From NCBI GenBank assembly GCA_911728435.2, contig OU452216.1, positions 7,762,342 through 7,826,341 of the forward strand: a DNA stretch of 64,000 bases, in the 5' to 3' direction. The notes beneath the pieces were generated by a model, which saw nothing but the letters and a program-made list of their open reading frames with translations, did not search any database and had not been told where the DNA came from. The translations under genes were made by a program, and so were the position numbers. Source of the DNA: Apoderus coryli (taxonomy: Eukaryota > Arthropoda > Insecta > Coleoptera > Attelabidae). Shown here in pieces: positions 19,009 through 29,736 of this stretch (position 1 is the first letter of the stretch; each line of letters opens with the position of its first letter).

Positions 19009-22000
19009 TGACGTCTGAAAAACAGGACAACCATCCAGGGAGTCTAAATATATCACCAGTCACACTCTTCTGCGTCTTATGGCGTGAATAACACTATCCT
19101 GTATTTTCTAATAAAAATGTTACAAACCGTAGATGAAAGAATCAAATCCATAGAAAGGAGAATTGAAGAACTAGAAAAATGGAAAAAAGGTAGGTGCAAC
19201 TTGAAATAATTTGACGTCTGAAAAAAAGGACAACCATCCAGGGAGTGTAAATATATCACCAGTCACACTCTTCCGCGCCTTATGGCGTGAATAACACTAT
19301 CCTATATTTCCTAATAAAAATGTTACAAACCGTAGATGAAAGAATAAGAGCCATAGAACAACGCTTGCAGCGAATTGAACAAGGTAGGTGCAACTTGAAA
19401 TAATTTGACGTTTGAAAAACAGGACAACCATCCAGGGAGTGTAAATATATCACCAGTCACACTCTTCCGCGTCTTATGGCGTGAATAACACTATCCTATA
19501 TTTCCTAATAAAAATGTTACAAACCGTAGAGGAAAGAATCAGATCCTTGGAGCAGCGGATGGAGCAACTTGAACAAGGTAGGTGCAACTTGAAATAATTT
19601 GACGTCTGAAAAACAGGACAACCATCCAGGGAGTCTAAATATATCACCAGTCACACTCTTCTGCGTCTTATGGCGTGAATAACACTATCCTGTATTTTCT
19701 AATAAAAATGTTACAAACCGTAGATGAAAGAATCAAATCCATAGAAAGGAGAATTGAAGAACTAGAAAAATGGAAAAAAGGTAGGTGCAACTTGAAATAA
19801 TTTGACGTCTGAAAAAAAGGACAACCATCCAGGGAGTGTAAATATATCACCAGTCACACTCTTCCGCGTCTTATGGCGTGAATAACACTATCCTATATTT
19901 CCTAATAAAAATGTTACAAACCGTAGATGAAAGAATAAGAGCCATAGAACAACGCTTGCAGCGAATTGAACAAGGTAGGTGCAACTTGAAATAATTTGAC
20001 GTTTGAAAAACAGGACAACCATCCAGGGAGTGTAAATATATCACCAGTCACACTCTTCCGCGTCTTATGGCGTGAATAACACTATCCTGTATTTCCTAAT
20101 AAAAATGTTACAAACCGTAGATGAAAGAATAAGAGCCATAGAAGAACGCTTGCAGCGAATTGAACAAGGTAGGTGCAACTTGAAATAATTTGACGTTTGA
20201 AAAACAGGACAACCATCCAGGGAGTGTAAATATATCACCAGTCACACTCTTCCGCGTCTTATGGCGTGAATAACACTATCCTGTATTTCCTAATAAAAAT
20301 GTTACAAACCGTAGATGAAAGAATAAGAGCCATAGAAGAACGCTTGCAGCGAATTGAACAAGGTAGGTGCAACTTGAAATAATTTGACGTTTGAAAAACA
20401 GGACAACCATCCAGGGAGTGTAAATATATCACCAGTCACACTCTTCCGCGTCGTATGGCGTAAATAACACTATCCTATATTTCCTAATAAAAATGTTACA
20501 AACCGTAGATGAAAGAATAAGAGCCATAGAAGAACGCTTGCAGCGAATTGAACAAGGTAGGTGCAACTTGAAATAATTTGACGTTTGAAAAACAGGACAA
20601 CCATCCAGGGAGTGTAAATATATCACCAGTCACACTCTTCCGCGTCTTATGGCGTGAATAACACTATCCTATATTTCCTAATAAAAATATTACAAACCGT
20701 AGATGAAAGAATAAGAGCCATAGAAGAACGCTTGCAGCGAATTGAACAAGGTAGGTGCAACTTGAAATAATTTGACGTTTGAAAAACAGGACAACCATCC
20801 AGGGAGTGTAAATATATCACCAGTCACACTCTTCCGCGTCTTATGGCGTGAATAACACTATCCTGTATTTCCTAATAAAAATGTTACAAACCGTAGATGA
20901 AAGAATAAGAGCCATAGAAGAACGCTTGCAGCGAATTGAACAAGGTAGGTGCAACTTGAAATAATTTGACGTTTGAAAAACAGGACAACCATCCAGGGAG
21001 TGTAAATATATCACCAGTCACACTCTTCCGCGTCGTATGGCGTAAATAACACTATCCTATATTTCCTAATAAAAATGTTACAAACCGTAGATGAAAGAAT
21101 AAGAGACATAGAACAACGCTTGCAGCGAATTGAACAAGGTAGGTGCAACTTGAAATAATTTGACGTTTGAAAAACAGGACAACCATCCAGGGAGTGTAAA
21201 TATATCACCAGTCACACTCTTCCGCGTCTTATGGCGTGAATAACACTATCCTATATTTCCTAATAAAAATGTTACAAACCGTAGATGAAAGAATAAGAGC
21301 CATAGAACAACGCTTGCAGCGAATTGAACAAGGTAGGTGCAACTTGAAATAATTTGACGTTTGAAAAACAGGACAACCATCCAGGGAGTCTAAATATATC
21401 ACCAGTCACACTCTTCCGCGTCTTATGGCGTGAATAACACTATCCTATATTTCCTAATAAAAATGTTACAAACCGTAGATGAAAGAATAAGAGACATTGA
21501 AAAACGATTGCAGCGAATTGAACAAGGTAGGTGCAACTTGAAATAATTTGACGTCTGAAAAAAAGGACAACCATCCAGGGAGTCTAAATATATCACCAGT
21601 CACACTCTTCCGCGTCTTATGGCGTGAATAACACTATCCTATATTTCCTAATAAAAATGTTACAAACCGTAGATGAAAGAATAAGAGACATTGAAAAACG
21701 ATTGCAGCGAATTGAACAAGGTAGGTGCAACTTGAAATAATTTGACGTCTGAAAAAAAGGACAACCATCCAGGGAGTGTAAATATATCACCAGTCACACT
21801 CTTCCGCGTCTTATGGCGTGAATAACACTATCCTGTATTTCCTAATAAAAATGTTACAAACCGTAGATGAAAGAATAAGAGCCATAGAAGAACGCTTGCA
21901 GCGAATTGAACAAGGTAGGTGCAACTTGAAATAATTTGACGTTTGAAAAACAGGACAACCATCCAGGGAGTGTAAATATATCACCAGTCACACTCTTCCG

Positions 22001-25000
22001 CGTCGTATGGCGTAAATAACACTATCCTATATTTCCTAATAAAAATGTTACAAACCGTAGATGAAAGAATAAGAGACATAGAACAACGCTTGCAGCGAAT
22101 TGAACAAGGTAGGTGCAACTTGAAATAATTTGACGTTTGAAAAACAGGACAACCATCCAGGGAGTGTAAATATATCACCAGTCACACTCTTCCGCGTCTT
22201 ATGGCGTGAATAACACTATCCTATATTTCCTAATAAAAATGTTACAAACCGTAGATGAAAGAATAAGAGCCATAGAACAACGCTTGCAGCGAATTGAACA
22301 AGGTAGGTGCAACTTGAAATAATTTGACGTTTGAAAAACAGGACAACCATCCAGGGAGTCTAAATATATCACCAGTCACACTCTTCCGCGTCTTATGGCG
22401 TGAATAACACTATCCTATATTTCCTAATAAAAATGTTACAAACCGTAGATGAAAGAATAAGAGACATTGAAAAACGATTGCAGCGAATTGAACAAGGTAG
22501 GTGCAACTTGAAATAATTTGACGTCTGAAAAAAAGGACAACCATCCAGGGAGTCTAAATATATCACCAGTCACACTCTTCCGCGTCTTATGGCGTGAATA
22601 ACACTATCCTATATTTCCTAATAAAAATATTACAAACCGTAGATGAAAGAATAAGAGACATTGAAAAACGATTGCAGCGAATTGAACAAGGTAGGTGCAA
22701 CTTGAAATAATTTGACGTTTGAAAAACAGGACAACCATCCAGGGAGTGTAAATATATCACCAGTCACACTCTTCCGCGTCTTATGGCGTGAATAACACTA
22801 TCCTGTATTTCCTAATAAAAATGTTACAAACCGTAGAGGAAAGAATCAGATCCTTGGAGCAGCGGATGGAGCAACTTGAACAAGGTAGGTGCAACTTGAA
22901 ATAATTTGACGTTTGAAAAACAGGACAACCATCCAGGGAGTGTAAATATATCACCAGTCACACTCTTCCGCGTCTTATGGCGTGAATAACACTATCCTGT
23001 ATTTCCTAATAAAAATGTTACAAACCGTAGAGGAAAGAATAAGAGCCATAGAACAACGCTTGCAGCGAATTGAACAAGGTAGGTGCAACTTGAAATAATT
23101 TGACGTTTGAAAAACAGGACAACCATCCAGGGAGTCTAAATATATCACCAGTCACACTCTTCCGCGTCTTATGGCGTGAATAACACTATCCTATATTTCC
23201 TAATAAAAATGTTACAAACCGTAGATGAAAGAATAAGAGACATTGAAAAACGATTGCAGCGAATTGAACAAGGTAGGTGCAACTTGAAATAATTTGACGT
23301 TTGAAAAACAGGACAACCATCCAGGGAGTCTAAATATATCACCAGTCACACTCTTCCGCGTCTTATGGCGTGAATAACACTATCCTATATTTCCTAATAA
23401 AAATGTTACAAACCGTAGATGAAAGAATAAGAGACATTGAAAAACGATTGCAGCGAATTGAACAAGGTAGGTGCAACTTGAAATAATTTGACGTCTGAAA
23501 AAAAGGACAACCATCCAGGGAGTGTAAATATATCACCAGTCACACTCTTCCGCGTCTTATGGCGTGAATAACACTATCCTGTATTTCCTAATAAAAATGT
23601 TACAAACCGTAGATGAAAGAATAAGAGCCATAGAAGAACGCTTGCAGCGAATTGAACAAGGTAGGTGCAACTTGAAATAATTTGACGTTTGAAAAACAGG
23701 ACAACCATCCAGGGAGTGTAAATATATCACCAGTCACACTCTTCCGCGTCGTATGGCGTAAATAACACTATCCTATATTTCCTAATAAAAATGTTACAAA
23801 CCGTAGATGAAAGAATAAGAGACATAGAACAACGCTTGCAGCGAATTGAACAAGGTAGGTGCAACTTGAAATAATTTGACGTTTGAAAAACAGGACAACC
23901 ATCCAGGGAGTGTAAATATATCACCAGTCACACTCTTCCGCGTCTTATGGCGTGAATAACACTATCCTATATTTCCTAATAAAAATGTTACAAACCGTAG
24001 ATGAAAGAATAAGAGCCATAGAACAACGCTTGCAGCGAATTGAACAAGGTAGGTGCAACTTGAAATAATTTGACGTTTGAAAAACAGGACAACCATCCAG
24101 GGAGTCTAAATATATCACCAGTCACACTCTTCCGCGTCTTATGGCGTGAATAACACTATCCTATATTTCCTAATAAAAATGTTACAAACCGTAGATGAAA
24201 GAATAAGAGACATTGAAAAACGATTGCAGCGAATTGAACAAGGTAGGTGCAACTTGAAATAATTTGACGTCTGAAAAAAAGGACAACCATCCAGGGAGTC
24301 TAAATATATCACCAGTCACACTCTTCCGCGTCTTATGGCGTGAATAACACTATCCTATATTTCCTAATAAAAATATTACAAACCGTAGATGAAAGAATAA
24401 GAGACATTGAAAAACGATTGCAGCGAATTGAACAAGGTAGGTGCAACTTGAAATAATTTGACGTTTGAAAAACAGGACAACCATCCAGGGAGTGTAAATA
24501 TATCACCAGTCACACTCTTCCGCGTCTTATGGCGTGAATAACACTATCCTGTATTTCCTAATAAAAATGTTACAAACCGTAGAGGAAAGAATCAGATCCT
24601 TGGAGCAGCGGATGGAGCAACTTGAACAAGGTAGGTGCAACTTGAAATAATTTGACGTTTGAAAAACAGGACAACCATCCAGGGAGTGTAAATATATCAC
24701 CAGTCACACTCTTCCGCGTCTTATGGCGTGAATAACACTATCCTGTATTTCCTAATAAAAATGTTACAAACCGTAGAGGAAAGAATAAGAGCCATAGAAC
24801 AACGCTTGCAGCGAATTGAACAAGGTAGGTGCAACTTGAAATAATTTGACGTTTGAAAAACAGGACAACCATCCAGGGAGTCTAAATATATCACCAGTCA
24901 CACTCTTCCGCGTCTTATGGCGTGAATAACACTATCCTATATTTCCTAATAAAAATGTTACAAACCGTAGATGAAAGAATAAGAGACATTGAAAAACGAT

Positions 25001-26019
25001 TGCAGCGAATTGAACAAGGTAGGTGCAACTTGAAATAATTTGACGTTTGAAAAACAGGACAACCATCCAGGGAGTCTAAATATATCACCAGTCACACTCT
25101 TCCGCGTCTTATGGCGTGAATAACACTATCCTATATTTCCTAATAAAAATGTTACAAACCGTAGATGAAAGAATAAGAGACATTGAAAAACGATTGCAGC
25201 GAATTGAACAAGGTAGGTGCAACTTGAAATAATTTGACGTCTGAAAAAAAGGACAACCATCCAGGGAGTGTAAATATATCACCAGTCACACTCTTCCGCG
25301 TCTTATGGCGTGAATAACACTATCCTATATTTCCTAATAAAAATGTTACAAACCGTAGATGAAAGAATAAGAGACATTGAAAAACGATTGCAGCGAATTG
25401 AACAAGGTAGGTGCAACTTGAAATAATTTGACGTTTGAAAAACAGGACAACCATCCAGGGAGTCTAAATATATCACCAGTCACACTCTTCCGCGTCTTAT
25501 GGCGTGAATAACACTATCCTATATTTCCTAATAAAAATGTTACAAACCGTAGATGAAAGAATAAGAGACATTGAAAAACGATTGCAGCGAATTGAACAAG
25601 GTAGGTGCAACTTGAAATAATTTGACGTCTGAAAAAAAGGACAACCATCCAGGGAGTGTAAATATATCACCAGTCACACTCTTCCGCGTCGTATGGCGTG
25701 AATAACACTATCCTATATTTCCTAATAAAAATGTTACAAACCGTAGAGGAAAGAATCAGATCCTTGGAGCAGCGGATGGAGCAACTTGAACAAGGTAGGT
25801 GCAACTTGAAATAATTTGACGTCTGAAAAACAGGACAACCATCCAGGGAGTCTAAATATATCACCAGTCACACTCTTCCGCGCCTTAAGGCGTGAATAAC
25901 ACTATCCTGTATTTCCTAATAAAAATGTTACAAACCGTAGATGAAAGAATGACAGAACTGGAAACACGCATGTTAGAAATAGAACAATGGAAACAAGAAT
26001 TAGAACAATGGAAACAAGG
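19006..26019 (+). repeat. 36-unit tandem array of 194-bp units, each a putative first exon with donor
   Basis: Donor words G|GTAGGTGCAA occur at 19190, 19384, 19578, 19781, 19975 and then every 194 bp to 25795, with the last at 26019. Each unit has an invariant leader (AATAACACTATCCT..., TAATAAAAATG), an ATG, an exon of 21 codons plus one base, and the donor. Exon lengths differ only by +9 nt (units 1, 4) or +30 nt (unit 36), always whole codons. Exons fall into a few types: SIERRIEELEKWKK, AIEQRLQRIEQ, AIEERLQ, DIEQRLQ, DIEKRLQ, SLEQRMEQLEQ and the unique unit 36. The predicted peptides have coiled-coil heptads. Units 9, 19 and 28 have ATA for ATG. Nine units (15-23) were duplicated as a block (24-32). 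Further upstream in each unit is SEKQDNHPGS(L/V)NISPV, usually without a start codon. Confidence 0.9.
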
Positions 26020-27195
26020 TAGGTGCAATTTGAAATAATTACGTAGGACGATGTGGTGATTCTTTGTGGAGTTTTGAAGGAAATAGCTTCTTTTTTTTAA
26101 AAAAAAAAAAAACATGAGAGCTGACAACAAAATTTTGTGCAAGAGCCAGTATTATGAACATTCGAATACCCGATCGCGTGTCATCGTATCCTATAAAATT
26201 GCAAATACATAATCATTATTTGACTGTATTTTGTTCATTTTCATGTTCAACAATTTCAACAAAATTTAAAAAACCTCGTACAGAATAAAATGTTGTACCG
26301 AGACAGAAATAAATTGTCGAATAATAATAAATAATTGTGAGTAACGACGAAAAAATGTTTTTAAAAAACCTACTAGGTACTCTACATAGGTTTGACAATG
26401 TATAATAAATAAATGAACTAACGATACACCCAGTAAATCAAAAAGTATATCTTCGTTTACGTGTGGTGTTTTCGATTATTTTAAATTTAAATGAAAATCA
26501 GGAAAAAAACAAATAATTTCCTATATGTACCTATAGGTAATAATAGCATTGTATTATGCATATTTCTAACGCTATAGGTAACTTACAAGTATCTATTAAA
26601 TTCATACGTTACTTCTGTATGATTTTTAAATGCATCATCCTCTATCAAATTGTTAAAGTATTAAGTAAATCATAATTAATTATATAATATGTTATATTTA
26701 TTTCAGAAGTTATGGCGTACAGGCAAACAATAAGAAAAACGCCGAGGAGGCCGAGGGGTCGTCCGAGGAAGAAAAGTAAGTTAAAAGCCAAAAATGTTCA
26801 AAGTACATAATATTACGTAAATAACCTACATCTAATACAGTATTGAATATAATTTTGTTAGGCTATTTTTTTTATTGGCCTCTGCATGTTAGGCCCTGTT
26901 TAGGTTATTTCTCAAGAAACTTTCATAATTCGATTCATGTTGAAAAAATCGTATTTTGTGTTAACTTTGCTCAAGCAAATAGTTTTGCTAGATGCCGCAA
27001 AACACATTCTGTTTCAAATCCTTCATTGTCATTGGTCGCACAGAAAAGATTGTTTTAAGAGAGGGATAACCAACCTTAACTAATGAAACCAAAATTACAA
27101 CTGAATCTGATTATGTCGGACACCAAAATGCTTGACATTCAATGATATTAATTATGTTTTGTTTTTCAGGGGACGATGACGCTGCTGCTCAATAA
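25925..27195 (+). CDS. Microgene C: coiled-coil/AT-hook/acidic 62-residue protein
   Basis: Exons are 25925-26018, 26707-26775 and 27170-27195 (94+69+26 = 189 nt, 63 codons with stop). Donors are GTAGGT and GTAAGT; acceptors are TTATTTCAG and TTTTTCAG. The frame stays open through phases 1 and 1. Residues 1-31 form an E/K/Q-rich heptad segment with two EQWKQ-type repeats. Residues about 44-54 are a canonical AT-hook (RRPRGRPRKK), and the tail is DDDAAAQ. An AT-hook suggests binding in the minor groove of AT-rich DNA, and the coil suggests dimerisation; both are inference. The first exon is unit 36 of the upstream array, so any of 36 alternative first exons could in principle splice to exon 2. 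A relic of polyadenylation-type AATAAA follows. No database family is recognised. Confidence 0.6.
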
Positions 27196-27600
27196 ATTTT
27201 ATTTATTTTTTATTTTTTATTATACCTACTTATATTATTTTTAAAATAAAACAATTAAGATGAACAGAAGAATCTTTTATTATACGTTTAGGTATATACA
27301 ACAATAATCTAACAAGTGAGTAGTAACAACTAATAAGGTGTTGAAATAATTAATTCTGAATGGTGGTAAGTAGTTGATTAAATATTCTGTTTCAATTCCC
27401 TGATGATAATGTTGAGCATACACAAAAAGAAATGCTGGTACTGACTTTCTTCTAACAATAAGTAGGTATACCGAGTAAGCCTTTCTAAAATATCTTCTTT
27501 GTTTCAATACAAATAATATGTACCCAAATTTTGCCACATATCACAGCAATATTTTATTTTAAAGCGATATAATTAGAGATAGTTTACAGAATAAGGTTTC
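27196..27600 (+). repeat. 3' flank of microgene C, shared with the D locus (59110-59412)
   Basis: After the stop codon an AT-rich 3' region contains AAAATAAAACAATTAAG and then about 320 bp matching 59110-59412 in inverted orientation. That is the same position relative to microgene D. The 85- and 78-codon frames present in both copies (27280-27537 and 59186-59422) reflect this shared flank; there is no independent sign that they are coding. Confidence 0.7.
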
Positions 27601-28200
27601 TTTTTTGTACTATATGTATATATATCACATTGAACCGTAATGATTCGTTATTCAAGGATATAATATCTATTGTATATATATATATATCAAATTTCGTAAA
27701 GAACGAGATCCCCAACAAGGAAAAGCCGTGAGGCATCCAGATTCGTTGGACGTTCAAATTTACGATTTGATCTTTCGTCCAATGCTTTTATGCAACGAAA
27801 GAAATACCAGCTTTTGCTTCGTGAAACTCGGCTTTTGTCAAATTCGACTTTTGCTTTGAGAAACACAGCTTTTGCGTTCGGTAAACTAACATTACATAGC
27901 TCTAGGACTTCTTTGTCCTACTGATGAGATCATGAAAGATTATTTTTAAAAATATTTTCAATATGACTGCACTTCCGGTTATGCCGGAAGTGGATATGAA
28001 CTTCCTTACGTATTTTTTCTTAACCTTTCCCTATACCTATCTTCAACTGTTTTTGGGGCCAAAAAAATAGTAACTAGAAAGACTGAATGGGCATATACAA
28101 TGCCTAAATTTACAACTGGAGGCCAAAAATAACGGTGGACAAGGCCATCGTTCATTTCTGCAATTATTCAAGCAAAAAGAGACGAGGAAACTCTTTCCTC
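27601..28200. other. TA-repeat, hammerhead-like remnant and CACTTCCGG hairpin
   Basis: After TATATATA runs comes an imperfect repetition of AGCTTTTGC and CGACTTTTGC words (27800-27870). At 27903-27940 a hairpin TAGGAC/GTCCTA runs directly into CTGATGA and, six bases later, GAAA. Stems II and III are too weak for a working ribozyme. The CACTTCCGG hairpin block (27950-28018) is the inverted partner of 6005-6080. From 28100 TGCCTAAATTTACAACTGGA repeats a piece found near 17150. Confidence 0.4.
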
Positions 28201-28212
28201 TTTCCTGTTTTC

Positions 28213-28291
28213 AGGACAACACTTGTTGCTTCAGAACATAGAAAGACTCTGGAAAGGCTAATGGAAGAACTCCTAGCAGAAATAAAAGGAA
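28213..28291 (+). pseudogene. Lone coiled-coil exon relic of the microgene family
   Basis: An acceptor CTGTTTTCAG leads into an open stretch TTLVASEHRKTLERLMEELL, then AEIKG. It is followed by AAGGTGTAACTTGAAATAATT, which corresponds to the donor and intron start of the array units (GTAGGTGCAACTTG). The downstream flank (GATTCTTTGTAGAGTTTTCT) matches the intron of microgenes C and D. The donor GT has been changed or shifted by three bases. It has an upstream acceptor but no ATG leader, unlike the array units. Confidence 0.5.
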
Positions 28292-28419
28292 GGTGTAACT
28301 TGAAATAATTAGACTATTATGTTTGTGGTGATTCTTTGTAGAGTTTTCTAAATATTTCGCATTTTTTGTTTCAAAGAAGCCTCAACAAAAGTAAAAGTTT
28401 CCCTGCGCCTGACTAAAAC

Positions 28420-29603
28420 ACATGGCATATTTTATTTTACACTTGTTTTGATTCTGCAAAATCCGTGCCCAACCTTAACCTGTTTTCGTTGAAAATTAGA
28501 CTGAAATTGAGGTAATCAATTGATAAATTCTTTTTACAACCAGCAAAGTGACTCAATACACGAAAAATACCAAGTCTTGTCTCGCTAAACTAGGCTACAA
28601 GTTCTATTATGCCGAAGAGGTGAAATACCGCAGAAACAAGGGACGTTCTCTGCTAATCTTAACTCAATAAACCAAATCACAATGTGTTGGCTGAAGGCCG
28701 AATTCAAACTAACATAACAGTTCAAACACTTACAGTTTACAGTATCTCCAACATTACGGCATCGATGAGCCCTGGCAGTGTGGCATGTATATCGGTTAGT
28801 TAACGGTACAGGCACTCGGGATGACGGTTTTCTCCGTGGATACCATAAACCACATAATGATTAAATCCAGCAGGAAGTCGCGTCCATCACTACCATTAGT
28901 TCTTAATCCAGGTTTGATGACTGCCTAAAAGATAAATATTTTTAGTGCTCAAAATAATTGAGTGTATATATAAAAAAACCATTAATTTTTTGTATAACAT
29001 CACACTTTTGTTTAATTTATAATAAGAACAGAACGTTTCGTGCCACTATTTAGCAAAGGCGTATAATATTTTCCATTAAACTTGTATGAAGATGTGCCCG
29101 TACGCACGCCACTGGTGGAAGTAAAATAACAATTTTTACTTAAAAATTTGTATCCAAATTATCTACCCAAACGTGCCAAATTTCATTAAAATATCTAAAG
29201 TAGTTTTAAAAATATTAACAATTTTGGAATTGATTGATATTATTTTGTGGTAGTCTGTCTGCCTCTGTTTTATTTTTTTACTTGCAAACGAAGTGTCAAA
29301 TGCAAAAAAGCAAAGAGCCTTTTTTTGTTGTAAATTGAACAAGGACTCCAGAAATAATTTTCACTTCCAAAAAAATCAGAGGCGAACCATATTTCCATTA
29401 AACTTGTGCGAAGATGTGCCCGTACGCACGCCACTGGTGGAAGTAAAATAACAATTTTTACTTAAAAATTTGTATCCAAATTATCTACCCATACGTGCCA
29501 AATTTCATTAAAATATCTAAAGTAGTTTTAAAATATTAATAATTTTGGAATTGATTGATATTATTTTGTGGTAGTCTGTCTGCCTCTGTTTTATTTTTTT
29601 ACA
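28420..29603 (+). repeat. Segment flanking the jockey element, left copy
   Basis: From ACATGGCATATTTTATTTTA to TTATTTTTTTACA this matches 33912-34807 and its continuation, so the jockey element sits between two direct copies of the same ~0.9-1.2 kb segment. It contains one and a half 323-bp repeat units at its right end. The 76-codon frame at 28585-28815 (minus) recurs at 34077-34289 only because the block is duplicated. Confidence 0.85.
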
Positions 29604-29736
29604 TTTTTTTTTTTTTTATTATGTATATATTTCTTAGCAATCAGAATTCAATATATTCTATAAGCTAGTAGGATGACAGGGAGCTGTGGTAGCTCTCAAA
29701 TGGCGTTACGAAGACTTCTCCAGTGACAAGTCCTCT

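Noticed and set aside
20429..25864. Minus-strand 60-65-codon frames repeated through the 194-bp array
   Set aside because: They are antisense shadows of the array units; the plus strand has the ATG, heptads and donor.
19006..26019. CRISPR-like array
   Set aside because: Units of 194 bp are similar throughout with no short repeat and unique spacer alternation, and the context is eukaryotic.
26843..27058. 71-86-codon frame shared with 45115-45333 and 60473-60733
   Set aside because: It falls in the intron between exon 2 and exon 3 of microgenes C, E and D. There is no splice context, and the repetition is explained by copying of the intron.
28585..28815. 76-codon minus frame with several cysteines (copy at 34077-34289)
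   Set aside because: The duplicate differs by a whole-codon 12-bp insertion. The flanks are duplicated as well, and no splice or homology support was seen.
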